Shown here piece after piece: positions 35,631-47,827 of a stretch of 64,000 nucleotides of DNA. The stretch covers positions 59,841,850-59,905,849 of the forward strand of contig CM075770.1 of NCBI GenBank assembly GCA_037974665.1, given 5' to 3'. A program made the translations under genes and the position numbers. The notes under the pieces are model-generated. The model had not been told where the DNA came from. It did no database searches and saw only the letters and a program-made list of their open reading frames with translations. Each line of letters starts with the position of its first letter. Within the stretch, counting starts at the first letter, position 1. Source of the DNA: Ehretia macrophylla. Its lineage: Eukaryota; Streptophyta; Magnoliopsida; Boraginales; Ehretiaceae.

Positions 35631-36188
35631 CCTTTTCAATTTTTTTTGCTCCGGTTAGGGTTCCTAAGATACTTTATCCACCACATTTCTATTATTGAAT
35701 CCCACGGCAACTTGGGCAAGACAACTTCGCTTCACGTGGAGGCTGGGCTAGCAAACCGAGGGCGTAGGGCTTGTGACCAGGTCTCCGTCGCTCCGGTGCC
35801 CATAACTTTTGATCTGTAAGGAGTTACATGGCGCACAGCATACCATTGCAATGCTCTCCGGGAGCTCTACGAAAGGGGCAGCTAGCTTACTCGATGTGCC
35901 CTTTTTGGAGCCCAAAATCGAACATTTTCATCAGTTTCGGGATACTTTTCTTATTAAGCTCTATTTTTCCGTCCCGGATCGTACGTCGTGATCTGTTAAA
36001 AGGACGACAACCTTACTCGCTGGACATTAGAGGGCCCTACAATACGTCGATATCACGTCTTGCGAGGATGTTGTGTTTTTTAAGCAGATTGGTTGTCGTT
36101 AAGCCCATTGGGCCTACTGAATGGGCCATCTCTCTAGGCTGGGACTGTGAACCGTTAACACATAAAGAAATTGTACCCTCAACATGAC

Positions 36189-36307
36189 GGGTGCGATCAT
36201 ACCAGCACTAATGCACCGGATCCCATCAGAACTCCAAAGTTAAGTGTGCTTGGGCGAGAGTAGTACTAGGATGGGTGACCCCATGGGAAATTCTCGTGTT
36301 GCACTCC
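36189..36307 (+). rRNA. 5S ribosomal RNA gene (type C unit)
   Basis: G48A, C57T, C95A, G102A and C104T, and CACTCC at the end. Confidence 0.92.
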
Positions 36308-36865
36308 CCTTTTCAATTTTTTTTCCTCCGGTTAGGGTTGCCAAGATACTTTATCCACCAGATTTCTATTATCGAATCCCATGGCACCTTGGGCAAGACA
36401 ACTTCGCTTCGCGTGGAGGCTGGGACCGCAAACCGAGGGCGTAGGGCTTGTGACCAGGTCTCCGTCGCTCCGGTGCCCATAACTTTTGATCCGTAAGGAG
36501 TTACGCGGTGCACAGCATACCATTGCAAATCTCTCAGACAGCTCCACGACGGGGGCAGCCAGGTTGCTCGATGTACCCTTTTTGGAGCCCAAAATCGAAC
36601 GATTTCATCAATTTCGGGCCACATTTCTTATTAAGCTCTGTTTTTCCGTCCTGGATCGTACGTCGTGAGCTGTTAAAAGGATGACAACCATACATGCGGG
36701 ATATTAGAAGGCCCTACAATGCGTCGATATCACGTCTTGCGAGGATGCTGTGTTGTTTAAGCGGATGCGTTATTGTTAAGCCAATTGGGCCTTCTTAATG
36801 GGCCATCTCTCTAGGCTGCGACTGTTTACCGTTAACACATAAAAGAATTGTGCCCTCAACATGAC

Positions 36866-36984
36866 GGGTGCGATCATACTAGCTCTAATGCACCGGATCC
36901 CATCAGAACTCCAAAGTTAAGCGTGCTTGGGCGAGAGTAGTACTAGGATGGGTGACCCCCTGGGAAGTCCTCGTGTTGCACCCC
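36866..36984 (+). rRNA. 5S ribosomal RNA gene (type D unit)
   Basis: Only C15T, A19T and G48A. The identical haplotype is at 52418. The preceding promoter has ACTGTTTACCG. A plausible active copy. Confidence 0.95.
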
Positions 36985-37543
36985 ACTTTTCAATTTTTTT
37001 TCCTCCAGTAAGGGTTGCTAAGATACTTTATCCACCACATTTCTATTATCAAATCCCACGGCACCTTGGGAAAGATAACTTCGCTTCACGCGGAGGCCGG
37101 GCCCGCAAACCGAGGGCGTAGGGCTTGTGAGCAGGTCTCCGTCGCTCCGGTGCCCATAACTTTTGATCCGTAAAGAGTTATGCGGCGCAAAGCATACTGT
37201 TGGAAAGCTCTCCGAGAGCTCTACGACGGGGGCAGCTAACTTGCTCGCTTTGCCAAATTTTGGATAACAAAATCGAACGTTTTCATCTGTTTCAGGCCAC
37301 TTTTCTTATTAAGTTATATTTTTTCGTCTCAGATCGTACATCGTGAGCTGTTAAAAGGCTGACAACCTTACTCGCGGGACATTAGAGGGCCTTACAACGC
37401 GTTGATATCATGTCTTGTGAGGATGTTGTGTTGTTAAAGCGGATAGGTTGTCGTTAAGCCCATTGGGCCTTTTGAATGGGACATCTCTTTAGGCTGGGAC
37501 TATGAACCGTTAACACATAAAGGAATTGTGCCCTCAACATGAC

Positions 37544-37662
37544 GGGTGCGATCATACCGGCACTAATTCACCGGATCCCATCAGAACTCCAAAGTTAAGC
37601 GCGTTTGGGCGAGAGTAGTACTAGGATGGGTCACCCCCTGGGAAGTCCTCGTGTTGCACCCC
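37544..37662 (+). rRNA. 5S ribosomal RNA gene (type E unit)
   Basis: A16G, G25T, G48A, T59C, C61T and G89C. Its spacer is nearly identical to that of 22201, including GGTTTTCTATCCC. Confidence 0.93.
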
Positions 37663-38219
37663 ACTTTTCAATTTTTTTTCCTCCGGTTAGGGATGCCAAG
37701 ATACTTTATCCACCATATTTCTATTATCGAATCCCACGGCACCTTGGGCAAAACAACTTCGCTTCACGTGGAGGCTGGGCCAGCAAACCGAGGGCATCAG
37801 GCTTGTGACCAGGTCTCCGTCGCTACGGTGCCCATAACTTTTGATCTGTAAGGATTTACGCGGCGCACAGCATGCCGTTGCAAAGCTCTCCGGGAGCTCT
37901 ACGACGGGGGCAGCCAGCTTGCTTTTTGTGCCCTTTTTGGAGGCCAAAATCGAATGTTTTCATCAATTTCGGGCCACTTTTCTAATTAAGCACTGGTTTT
38001 CTATCCCGGATCGTACGTCGTGAGCTGTTAAAAGGACGACAACCTTACTCGCGGGACATTAGAGGGCCCTACAATGCATCGATTTCACGTCTTGCGAGGA
38101 TGCTTTGTTGTTGAAGCGGATAGGTTGTTGTTAAGCCTTTGGGCCTTCTGAATAGGCCATCTCTATAGGCTGGGACTGTGAACTGTTAACACATAAAGAA
38201 ATTGTGCCCTCAACATTAC

Positions 38220-38338
38220 AGGTGCGATCATACCAGCACTAATGCACCGGTTCCCATCAGAACTCCGAAGTTAAGCATGCTTGGGTGAGACTAGTACTAG
38301 GATGGGTTACCCCCTGGGAAGTCCTCGTGTTGCACCAC
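38220..38338 (+). rRNA. 5S ribosomal RNA gene (type F unit)
   Basis: G1A, A32T, G58A, C67T, G72C, a change at 89, and the end CACCAC. Matches 22878 apart from position 47. Confidence 0.92.
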
Positions 38339-38898
38339 CCCTTTTCAATTTTTTTTCCTCCGGTTAGGGTTTCCAATATACTTTATCCACCACATTTCTA
38401 TTATCGAATCCCACGGCACCTTTGGCAAGAGAACTTCGCTTCACGTGGAGGCTGGGCCCGCAAACCGAGGTCGTAGGGCTTGTGACCAGGTCCTTGTCGT
38501 TCCGGTGCCCATAACTTTTGATCCGTAAGGAGTTACGCGGCGCACAGTATACCGATACAAAGCTCTCTGAGAGGTCTACGACGGGAGCAGCCAGCTTGGC
38601 CGCTGTTCCCATTTTTGGTGCCCAAAATCGAACATTTTCATCAGTTTCAGGCCACTTTTCTAATTTTGCACTGTTTTTCCGTCCCGGATCGTATATCATG
38701 AGCTGTTAAAAGGACGACAACCTTACTCACGGTACATTAGAGGGCTCTACAATGCGTGGATATCACGTCTTGCCAGGATGCTGTGTTGTTGAAGCGGATG
38801 GGTTGTCGTTAAGCCCATTGGGCCTTCTGAATGGGCCATCTCTCTATGGTGGGACTGTGAACCGTTAACACACAAAAGAATTGTGCCCTCAACATGAC

Positions 38899-39016
38899 GG
38901 GTGCGATCATACCAGCACTAATGCACCCGATCCCATCAGAACTCCGAAGTTAAGCGTGTTTGGGCGAGAATAGTACTAGGATGGGTGACCCCTCGGAAGT
39001 CCTCGTGTTGCACCCT
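38899..39016 (+). rRNA. 5S ribosomal RNA gene, 118 nt with a 1-nt deletion (type G unit)
   Basis: One C is missing at 91-95; also G30C, C61T, G72A, CTCGG for CTGGG, and a terminal T. Partner of 23557. Confidence 0.91.
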
Positions 39017-39574
39017 TCTTTTCAATTTTTTTGCTCCGGTTTGGGCTGCCAAGATACTTTATCCACCACATTTCTATTATCGAATCCCATGGCACCTTGG
39101 GCAAGACAACTTCGCTTCACGTGGAGGCTGGGCTAGCAAACCGAGGGCGTAGGGCTTGTGACCAGGTCTCCATCGCTCCGGTGCCCATAAGTTTTGATCC
39201 GTAAGGAGTTACGCGGCGCACAGCATACCGTTGCAAAGCTCTCTGAGAGCTCTACGACGGGGGCTGCCAACTTGCTCGTTGTGCCCATTTTTGGAGCCCA
39301 AAATCTAGCTTTTTCATCAGTTTCGGGCCACTTTTGTTATTAAGCTCTGTTTTTCGGTCCTGGATCGTACGTCGTGAGCTGTTAAAAGTACGACAACCTT
39401 ACTAGCGGGACATTAGAGGGCCCTACAACACGTCGATATCAAGTCTTGCGAGGATGCTGTGTTGTTGAAACGGATGGGTTGTCGTTAAGCCCATTGGGCC
39501 TACCGAATTGGCCATCTCACAAGGCTGGGACTGTGACCCATTAACACATAAAGAAATTGTGCCCTCAACATGAC

Positions 39575-39693
39575 GGGTGTGATCATACCAGCACTAATGC
39601 ACCGGATCCCATCAGAACTCCGAAGTTAAGCGTGCTTGGGCGAGAGTAGTACTAGGATGGGTGATCCCCTAGGAAGTCCTCGTGTTGCACCCC
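39575..39693 (+). rRNA. 5S ribosomal RNA gene (type C unit)
   Basis: C6T, C91T and one change at 97. Box A and the intermediate element match the majority, so it is a good candidate for activity. Confidence 0.95.
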
Positions 39694-40224
39694 ACATTTC
39701 AATTTCTTTTTCCTCCGGTTAGGGTTGCCAAGATACTTTTTCCGCCACATTTCTATTATCGAATCCCATGGCACCTTGGGCAAGACAACTTTGCTTCACG
39801 TAGAGGCTGCGCCAGCAAACCGAGGGCGTTGGGCTTGTGACCAGGTCTCCGTCGCTCCGGTGCCCATAACTTTTGATCCATAAGGAGTTACGCGGCGCAC
39901 AGCATACCGTTACAAATCTCTCCGACAGCTCCACGACGGGGGCAGCCAGGTTGCTCGATGTACCCTTTTTGGAGCCCAAAATCGAACGTTTTCATCAGTT
40001 TCGGGCCACATTTCTTATTAAGCTCTGTTTTTTCATCCTGGATCGTACGTCGTGAGCTGTTAAAAGGATGACAACCATACTTGCGGGACATTAGAAAGCC
40101 CTACAACGCATCGATATTACGTCTTGCAAGGATGCTGTGTTGTTGAAGCGGATGCGTTGTTGTTAAGACAATTGGGCCTTCTTAATGGGCAATCTCTCTA
40201 GGCTGCGACTGTGAACCGTTAACA

Positions 40225-40252
40225 CATAAAAGAATTGTGCCCTCAACATGAC
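40225..40252 (+). promoter_or_regulatory. 5S upstream promoter: TATA-like box and -1 C (representative)
   Basis: CATAAA at -28 to -23 occupies the place of the TATATA box known from Arabidopsis 5S genes, and the base at -1 is C. Nearly every unit in the array has the same layout: CATAAAG or CATAAAA followed by AATTGTGCCCTCAACATGAC. Confidence 0.75.
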
Positions 40253-40371
40253 GGGTGCGATCATACTAGCACTAATGCACCGGATCCCATCAGAACTCCG
40301 AAGTTAAGCGTGCTTGGGCGAGAGTAGTACTAGGATGGGTGACCCCCTGGGAAGTCCTCGTGTTGCACCCT
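40253..40371 (+). rRNA. 5S ribosomal RNA gene, best-preserved copy (type D unit)
   Basis: 5S rRNA is the small RNA of the large ribosomal subunit, made by Pol III from an internal promoter bound by TFIIIA. This copy differs from the window majority only at C15T and the terminal base. Box A (50-64), the intermediate element (67-72) and box C (80-97) show no change. Upstream it keeps CATAAA at -28 to -23 and C at -1. Downstream are TTTT at 40374-40377 and a run of eight T at 40381-40388. On these grounds it is the likeliest functional gene here. Expression cannot be judged from sequence, because many plant 5S copies are silenced by methylation. Confidence 0.97.
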
Positions 40372-40373
40372 CA

Positions 40374-40388
40374 TTTTCAATTTTTTTT
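40374..40388 (+). terminator. Pol III terminator (representative)
   Basis: TTTT, CAA, then eight T, starting 2 nt after the gene. The same TTTTCAATTTTTTTT pattern follows almost every 5S copy. The truncated gene at 30979 lacks it. Confidence 0.85.
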
Positions 40389-40931
40389 CCTCCAGTAACG
40401 GTTGCCAAGATACTTTATCCACCACATTTCTATTATCAAATCCCACGGCACCTTGGGCAAGACTACTTCGCTTCACAAGGAGGCTGGGCCAGCAAACCGA
40501 GGCCGTCGGGCTTGTGACCAGGTCTCCGTCGCTCCGGTGCCCAAAACTTTTGATCCGTAAGGAGTTACGCGGCGCACAGCATACCGTTTCAAAGCTCTCC
40601 GAGAGCTCTACGACGGGGGCAGCCAACTTGTTCGCAGTGCCAAATTTTGGAAAACCAAATCGAACGATTTCATCAGTTTCGGGGCACTTTTTTATTTTTG
40701 CTCTATTTTTTCGTCCCGGATCGTACGTCGTGAGCTATTAAAAGGACGACATCCTTACTCGCGGGACATTAGAGGGCCTTACAACACGTCGATATCACGT
40801 CTTGCGAGGATGCTGTGTTTATTGAAGCGGATGTGTTGTCGTTAAGCCCATTGGGCCTACTGAATGGGCCATCTCTCTAGGTTGGGACTGTGAACCGATA
40901 ACAGATAAAGAAATTGTGCCCTCAACATGAC

Positions 40932-41050
40932 GGGTGTGATCATACCAGCACTAATGCACCGGATCCCATCAGAACTCCGAAGTTTAGCGTGCTTGGGCGA
41001 GAGTAGTACTAGGATGGGTGATTCCTAGGGAAGTCCGCGTGTTGCACCCC
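40932..41050 (+). rRNA. 5S ribosomal RNA gene (type D' unit)
   Basis: C6T, A54T, the altered run GATTCCTAGG at 89-98, and CCGCG at 104-108. Same haplotype as 25591. Confidence 0.92.
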
Positions 41051-41607
41051 CTATTTTAATTTTTTTTCCTCCGGTAAGGGTTGCCAAGATACTTTATCCA
41101 CCACATTTCTATTATCAAATCCCACGGCACCTTGGGCAAGACAACTTCAATTCACAATGAGGTTGGGCCAGAACCGAGTGCGTAAGGCTTGTGACTAGGT
41201 CTCCGTCGCTCCAGTGCCCATAACTTTTGATTTGTAAGGGGTTACGAGGCGCACAGCATATCGTTGCACAGCTTTCAGAGAGCTCTACGATGGGGGCAGC
41301 CAACTTGCTCGCTGTGCCAAATTTTGGAGAACAAAATCGAACGTTTTCATCAGTTTCGGGCCACTTTTCTTATTAAGCTCTATTTTTTCGTCCCGGATTG
41401 TACGTCGTGAGTTGTTAAAAGGATGACAACCTTACTCGCAGGACATTAGAGGGCCCTACAATGCGCTGATGTCATTTCTTGTGAGGATGCTGTGTTGTTG
41501 AAGCGGATAGGTTGTCGTTAAGCCCATTGGGCCTTCTGAATGGGACATCTCTTTAGGCAGGGACTATGAACCGTTAACACATAAAGGAATTGTGCCCTCA
41601 ACATGGC

Positions 41608-41726
41608 AGGTGCGATCATACCCACACTAATTCACCGGATCCCATCAGAACTCCTAAGTTAAGCGCGCTTAGGCGAGAGTAGTACTAGGATGGGTGACCC
41701 CCTGGGAAGTCCTCATGTTGCACCCC
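41608..41726 (+). rRNA. 5S ribosomal RNA gene (type E unit)
   Basis: G1A, A16C, G17A, G25T, G48T, T59C, G65A and G108A. Partner of 26267. Confidence 0.91.
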
Positions 41727-42284
41727 ACTTTTCAATTTTTCTTCCTCCGGTTAGGGATGCCAAGATACTTTATCCACCACATTTCTATTATCGAATCCCA
41801 CGGCACCTTGGGCAAGACAACTTCGCTTCACGTGGAGGCTGGGCCAGCAAACCGAGGACGTAAGGCTTGTGACCAGGTCTTCGTCGCTATGGTGCCCATA
41901 ACTTTGGATCTCTAAGGAGTTACGCGGTGCACAGCATGCCATTGCAAAGCTCTCCGGGAGCTCTACGACGAGGGTAGCCAGCTTGCTTGTTGTGCCCTTT
42001 TTGGAGGCCAAAATCGAATGTTTTCATCAGTTTCGGGCCACTTTTCTAATTAAGCTCTGTTTTTCGGTCCCGGATCGTACGTCGTGAGCTGTTGAAAGGA
42101 CAACAACCTTACTCGCGAGACATTAGAGGGCCCTATAATGCGTCGATATCACGTCTTTCGAGGATGCTTTGTTGTTGAAGCGGATAGGTTGTTGTTAAGC
42201 CCATTGGGCCTTCTGAATAGGCCATCTCTATAGGCTGGGACTGTGAACCGTTAACACATAAAGAAATTGTGCCCTCAACGTTAC

Positions 42285-42403
42285 AGGTGCGATCATACCA
42301 GCACTAATGCACCGGTTCCCATCAGAACTCCGAAGTTAAGCATGCTTGGGCGAGACTAGTACTAGGATGGGTGACCTCATGGGAAGTCCTCGTGTTGCAC
42401 CAC
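42285..42403 (+). rRNA. 5S ribosomal RNA gene (type F unit)
   Basis: G1A, A32T, G58A, G72C, two changes at 93-95 (GACCTCATGG) and the end CACCAC. Confidence 0.91.
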
Positions 42404-42963
42404 CCCTATTCAATTTTTTTTCCTCCGGTTAGGGTTTCCAAGATACTTTATCTACCACATTTTTATTATCGAATCCCACGGCACCTTTGGCAAGAGAACT
42501 TCGCTTCATGTGGAGGCTGGGCCCGCAAACCGAGGGCGTAGGGCTTGTAACCAGGTCTCTGTCGTTCCTGTGCCCTTAACTTTTGATCCGTAAGGACTTA
42601 CGCGTCGGACAGCATACCGTTGCAAAGCTCTCTGAGAGCTCTACGACGGGAGCAGCCAGCTTGGCCACTGTGCCCATTTTTGGTGCCCAAAATCGAACAT
42701 TTTCATCAGTTTCGAGCCACTTTTCTAATTTTGTACTATTTTTCCATCCCGGATCGTATGTCATGAGCTGTTAAAAGGACGACAACCTTACTCGCGGGAC
42801 ATTAGAGGGCCCTACAACACGTCGATATCACGTCTTGCGAGGATGCTGTGTTGTTGAAGCGGATGGGTTGTCGTTAAGCACATTGGGCCTTCTGAATGGG
42901 TCATCTCTCAAGGCTGGGACTGTGAACCATTAACACATAAAGAAATTGTGCCCTCAACATGAT

Positions 42964-43082
42964 GGGTGCGATCATACCAGCACTAATGAACCGAATCCCA
43001 TTAGAACTCCGAAGTTAAGCGTGTTTGGACGAGAGTAGTACTCGGATGGGTGACCCCCTGGGAAATCCTCATGTTGCACCCC
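42964..43082 (+). rRNA. 5S ribosomal RNA gene (type C unit)
   Basis: C26A, G30A, C39T, C61T, G66A, A80C, G102A and G108A. The base at -1 is T. Confidence 0.91.
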
Positions 43083-43640
43083 CCTTTTCAATTTTTTTTG
43101 CTCCGGTTAGGGTTGCCAAGATACTTTATCCACCACATTTCTATTATCGAATCCCATGGCACCTTGGGCAAGACAACTTCGCTTCATGTGGAGGCTGGGC
43201 CAGCAAACCGAGGGCGTAGGGCTTGTGACCAGGTCTCCGTCGCTCCGGTGCCCATAACTTTTGATCCGTAAGTAGTTACGCGTCGCACAGCATACCGTTG
43301 CAAAGCTCTCCGAGAGCTCTACGTCAAGGGCAGCTAGCTTGCTCGCTGTACCCTTTTTGTAGCCCAAAATTGAACGTTTTCATCAGTTTCGGGCCACATT
43401 TCTTATTAAGCTCTGTTTTTCCATCCTGGATCGTACGTCGTGAGCTGTTAAAAGGATGACAACCATACTTGCGGGACATTAGAAGGCCCTACAACGCGTC
43501 CATATCACGTCTTGCGAGGATGCTGTGTTGTTGAAGCAGATGCGTTGTTGTTAAGCCAATTGGGCCTTCTTAATGGGCCATCTCTCTAGGCTGCGACTGT
43601 GAACCGTTAACACATAAAAGAATTGTGCCCTCAACATGAC

Positions 43641-43759
43641 GGGTGCGATCATACTAGCACTAATACACCGGATCCCATCAGAACTCCGAAGTTAAGCGTG
43701 CTTGGGCGAGAGTAGCACTATGATGGGTAACCCCCTGGGAAGTCCTCGTGTTGCACCCT
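43641..43759 (+). rRNA. 5S ribosomal RNA gene (type D unit)
   Basis: C15T, G25A, T76C, G81T, G89A and a terminal T. Confidence 0.93.
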
Positions 43760-44318
43760 ACTTTTCAATTTTTTTTCTTCCGGTAAGGGTTGCCAAGATA
43801 CTTTATCCACCACATTTCTATTATCAAATCCCATGGCACCTTGGGCAAGACAACTTCGCTTCACAAGGAGGTTGGGCCAGCAATCCGATGGCGTCGGGCT
43901 TGTGACCAGGTCTCCGTCGCTCCAGTGGCCATAACTTTTGTTCCGTAAGGAGATCCGCGGCGCACAACATACCGTTGCAAAGCTCTCCGAGAGCTCTACG
44001 ACGGGGGCAGCCAACTTAATTGCAGTGCCAAATTTTGGAGAAAAAAATCGAACGTTTTTATCAGTTTCGGGCCACTTTTCTTATTACGCTCTATTTTTTC
44101 GTCCCGGATCGTACGTCGTGAGCTGTTAAAAGGATGACAACCTTACTCGCGGGACATTAGAGGGCCCTACAACGCATTGATATCATGTCTTCTGAGGATG
44201 CAGTGTTGTTGAAGCGGATAGGTTGTCGTTAAGCCCATTGGGCCTTCTGAATGGGACATCTATTTAGGCTGGGACTATGAACCGTTAACACATAAAGGAA
44301 TTGTTCCCTCAACATGAC

Positions 44319-44437
44319 GGGTGCGATCATACCAGGACTGATTCACCGGATCCCATCAGAACTCTGAAGTTAAGCTCGCTTGGGCGATAGTAGTACTAGG
44401 ATGGGTGACCCCCTGCGAAGTCCTCGTGTCGCACCCC
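44319..44437 (+). rRNA. 5S ribosomal RNA gene (type E unit)
   Basis: C18G, A22G, G25T, C47T, CTCG for CGTG in box A, G70T, G98C and T112C. Matches 26945 closely; the two lie in a second duplicated segment with an offset of about 17.37 kb. Confidence 0.91.
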
Positions 44438-44994
44438 ACTTTTCAATTTTTTTTCCTCCGGTAAGGGATGCCAAGATACTTTATCCACCACATTTCTATT
44501 ATCAAATCCCACGGCACCTTGGGCAAGACAACTTCGCTTCACGTGGAGGCTGGGCCAACAAACCGAGGGCGTAAGGCTTGTGACCAGGTCTCCGTTGCTA
44601 CGGTGCCATAACTTTTGATCTGTAAGGATTTACGCGGCGCACAGCATGCCGTTGCAAAGCTCTCCGGGAGCTCTACGATGGGGGCAGCCAGCTTGTTTGT
44701 TGTGCCCTTTTCGGAGGCCAAAATCGAATGTTTTCATCAGTTTCGGAACACTTTTCTAATTAAGCTCTGTTTTTCTGTCCCGGATCGTACGTCGTGAGCT
44801 GTTAAAAGGACGACAACCTTACTCGCGGGACATTGGAGGGCCCTACAATGCGTCGATATCATGTCTTGCGAGGATGCTTTGTTGTTGAAGCGGAAAGGTT
44901 TTTGTTAAGCCAATTGGGCCTTCTGAATAGGCCATCTCTATAGGCTGGGACTGTGAACCGTTAACACATAAAGAAATTGTGCCCTCAACATTAC

Positions 44995-45113
44995 AGGTGC
45001 GATCATACCAGCAATAATGCACTGGTTACCATCAGAACTCCGAAGTTAAGCATGCTTGGGCGAGACTAGTACTAGGATGGGTGACCCCCTGGAAAGTCCT
45101 TGTGTTGCACCAC
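44995..45113 (+). rRNA. 5S ribosomal RNA gene (hybrid F/G unit)
   Basis: G1A, C20A, C29T, A32T, C35A, G58A, G72C, G98A, C107T and the end CACCAC. The spacer starts as F type and ends as G type (GGAATGCTGTGTCTATTG near 45552), so one unit boundary has been lost by exchange. Confidence 0.9.
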
Positions 45114-45675
45114 CCCTTTTCAATTTTTTTTCCTCCGGTTAGGGTTTCCAAGATACTTTATGCACCACATTTCTATTTTTGAATCCCACGGCACCTTTGG
45201 CAAGAGAACTTCGCTTCACGTGGAGGCTGGGCCCGTAAACCGGGGGCGTAGGGCTTGTGACCAGGTCTCTGTCGTTCCGGTGCCCATAATTTTTGATCCG
45301 TAAGGAGTTACGCGGCGCACAGCATACCGTTGCAAAGCTCTCTGAGAGCTCTACGACGGAAGCAGCCAGCTTGGGCGCTGTGCCCATTTTTGGTGCCCAA
45401 AATCGAACATTTTCATCAGTTTCGGGCCACTTTTGTTATTAAGCTCTGTTTTTTCATCCTGGATCGTATGTCGTGAGCTGTTAAAAGGATGACAACCATA
45501 CTCGCGGGATATTAGAGGGCCCTACAACACGTCGATATCACATCTTGCGAGGAATGCTGTGTCTATTGAAGTGGATGGGTTGTCTTTAAGCCCATTTGGC
45601 CTACTGAATGGGCCATCTCTCTAGGCTGGGACTGTGAACTGTTAACACATAAAGAAATTGTGCCCTCAACATGAC

Positions 45676-45794
45676 GGGTGCGATCATACCAGCACTAATG
45701 CACCGGATCCCATCAGAACTACGAAGTTAAGCGTGCTTGGGCGAGAGTAGTACTAGGATGGGTGATCCCCTGGGAAGTCCTCGTGTTGCACCCC
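45676..45794 (+). rRNA. 5S ribosomal RNA gene (type C unit)
   Basis: Only C46A and C91T. A well-kept copy. Confidence 0.95.
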
Positions 45795-46351
45795 CCTTTT
45801 CAATTTTTTTCCTCCGGTTAGGGTTGCCAAGATACTTTTTCCACCACATTTCTATTATCGAATCCCATGGCACCTTGAGCAAGACAACTTCGCTTCACGT
45901 GGAGGCTGGGCCAGCAAACCGAGGGCGTAGGGCTTGTGACCAGGTCTCCGTCGCTCCGGTGCCCATAACTTTGGATCCGTAAGGAGTTACGCGGCGCACA
46001 ACATACCGTTGCAAAGCTCTACGATAGCTATACGAAGGGGGCAGCCAGCTTGCTCGATGTACCATTTTTGGAGCCCAAAGTCGAACGTTTTCATCAGTTT
46101 CGGGCCATATTTCTTATTAAGCTCTGTTTTTTTATCCTGGATCGTACGTCGTGAGCTGTTAAAAGGATGAAAACTATACTTGCGGGACATTAGAAAGCCC
46201 TACAACGCGTCGATATCACGTCTTGCAAGGATGCTGTGTTGTTGAAGCGGATGCGTTATTGTTAAGCCAATTGGGCCTTCTTAATGGGCCATCTCTCTAG
46301 GCTGCGACTGTTTACCGTTAACACATAAAAGAATTGTGCCCTCAACATGAC

Positions 46352-46470
46352 GGGTGCGATCATACTAGCTCTAATGCACCGGATCCCATAAGAACTCCAA
46401 AGTTAAGCATGCTAGGGCGAAAGTAGTACTCGGATGGGTGACCCCCTGGGAAGTCCTCGTGTTGCACCCC
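46352..46470 (+). rRNA. 5S ribosomal RNA gene (type A unit)
   Basis: C15T, A19T, C39A, G48A, G58A, T63A, G70A and A80C. Several of these lie in the internal promoter. Confidence 0.91.
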
Positions 46471-47031
46471 ACTTTTCAATTTTGTTTTTCCTCTGGTTAG
46501 GGTTTCCAAGATACTTTATCCACCACATTTGTTTTATCGAATCCCACGGCACCTTGGGCAAGACAACTTCGCATCATGTGGCGGCTGGGGCAGCAAACCG
46601 AGGGCGTAGGGCTTGTGACCAGGTCTCCTTCGCTTCGGTGCCCATAACTTTTGATCCGTAAGGAGTTACGCGGCGCACAGCATTCCGTTGCAAATCTCTC
46701 CGAGAGATCTACAACGGGGGTAACCAACTTGCTTGTTGTGCCTAATTTTGGAGACCAAAATCAAATGTTTTCATCAGTTTCGGGCCACTTTTCTTATTAA
46801 GCACTATTTTTTCGTCCCTGATCATATGTCGTGAGCTGTTAAAAGGACGACAACCTTACTCGCAGGACATTAGAGGGCCCTACAATGCCTTGATATCATG
46901 TCTTGCGAGGATGTGGCGTTGTCGAAGCGGATGGCTTGTCGTTAAGCCTATTGGGCCTTTTGAATGGGCCATTTCTCTAGGCTAGGACTGTGAACTGTTA
47001 ACACATAAAGGAATTGTGCCCTCAACATGAC

Positions 47032-47150
47032 GGGTGCGATCATACCAGCACTGATGCACCGGATCCCATCAGAACACTGAAGTTAACCGTGCTTGGGCAA
47101 GAGTAGTACTAGGATGGGTGACCCCCTAGGAAGTCCTCGTGTTACACCCC
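47032..47150 (+). rRNA. 5S ribosomal RNA gene (type B unit)
   Basis: A22G, T45A, C47T, G56C, G68A, a change at 97, and TTACACCCC. Type B box A variant. Confidence 0.91.
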
Positions 47151-47708
47151 CATTTTCAATTTTTTTTCCTCCAGTTAAGGTTGCAAAGATGCTTTATCCA
47201 CCACATTTCTATTATCGAATCCCACGGCACCTTGGGCAAGACAACTTCGCTTCACGTGGAGGCTGGGACAGCAAACCGAGGGCGTAGGGCTTATGACCAT
47301 GTCTCCGTCGCTCCGGTGCCCATAACTTTTGATCTGTAAGGAGTTACACGGCGCACAGCATACCGTTGCAATGCTCTCCGTGAGCTCTACGACGGGGGCC
47401 GCCAGCTTACTCGGTGTGCCCTTTTTGGAGCCCAAAATCGAACGTTTTCATCAGTTTTGGGCCACTTTTCTTCTTTTGCTCTATTTTTTCCATCCCGGAT
47501 CGTACATCTTGAGCTGTTAAAAGGACGACAACCCTACTCGCAGGACATTAGAGGGCCCTACAATACGTCGATATCACGTCTTGCGAGGATGCTGTGTTGT
47601 TGAAGCGGATGGGTTGTCATTAAGCCCATTGGGCCTTCTGAATGGGCATCTCTCTAGGCAAGGACTGTGAACCCTTAACATATAAAGAAATTGTGCCCTC
47701 AACATTAC

Positions 47709-47827
47709 GGGTTCGATCATACCACCACTAATGCACCGGATCCCATCAGAACTCCGAAGTTAAGCGTGTTTGGGCGAGAGTAGTACTAGGATGGGTGACC
47801 GCCTGGGAAGTCCTCGTGTTGCACCCC
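47709..47827 (+). rRNA. 5S ribosomal RNA gene (type C unit)
   Basis: G5T, G17C, C61T and C93G. Confidence 0.93.

Larger units (their letters stand above)
33870..41930 (+). repeat. Segmental duplication within array, copy 2 (about 8 kb)
   Basis: Partner of 18530-26590. The left edge is inside the spacer of the unit at 33480, whose first half is E type and second half B type. The right edge is inside the spacer of 41608. Both edges are hybrid units, as unequal exchange would leave. Confidence 0.8.
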
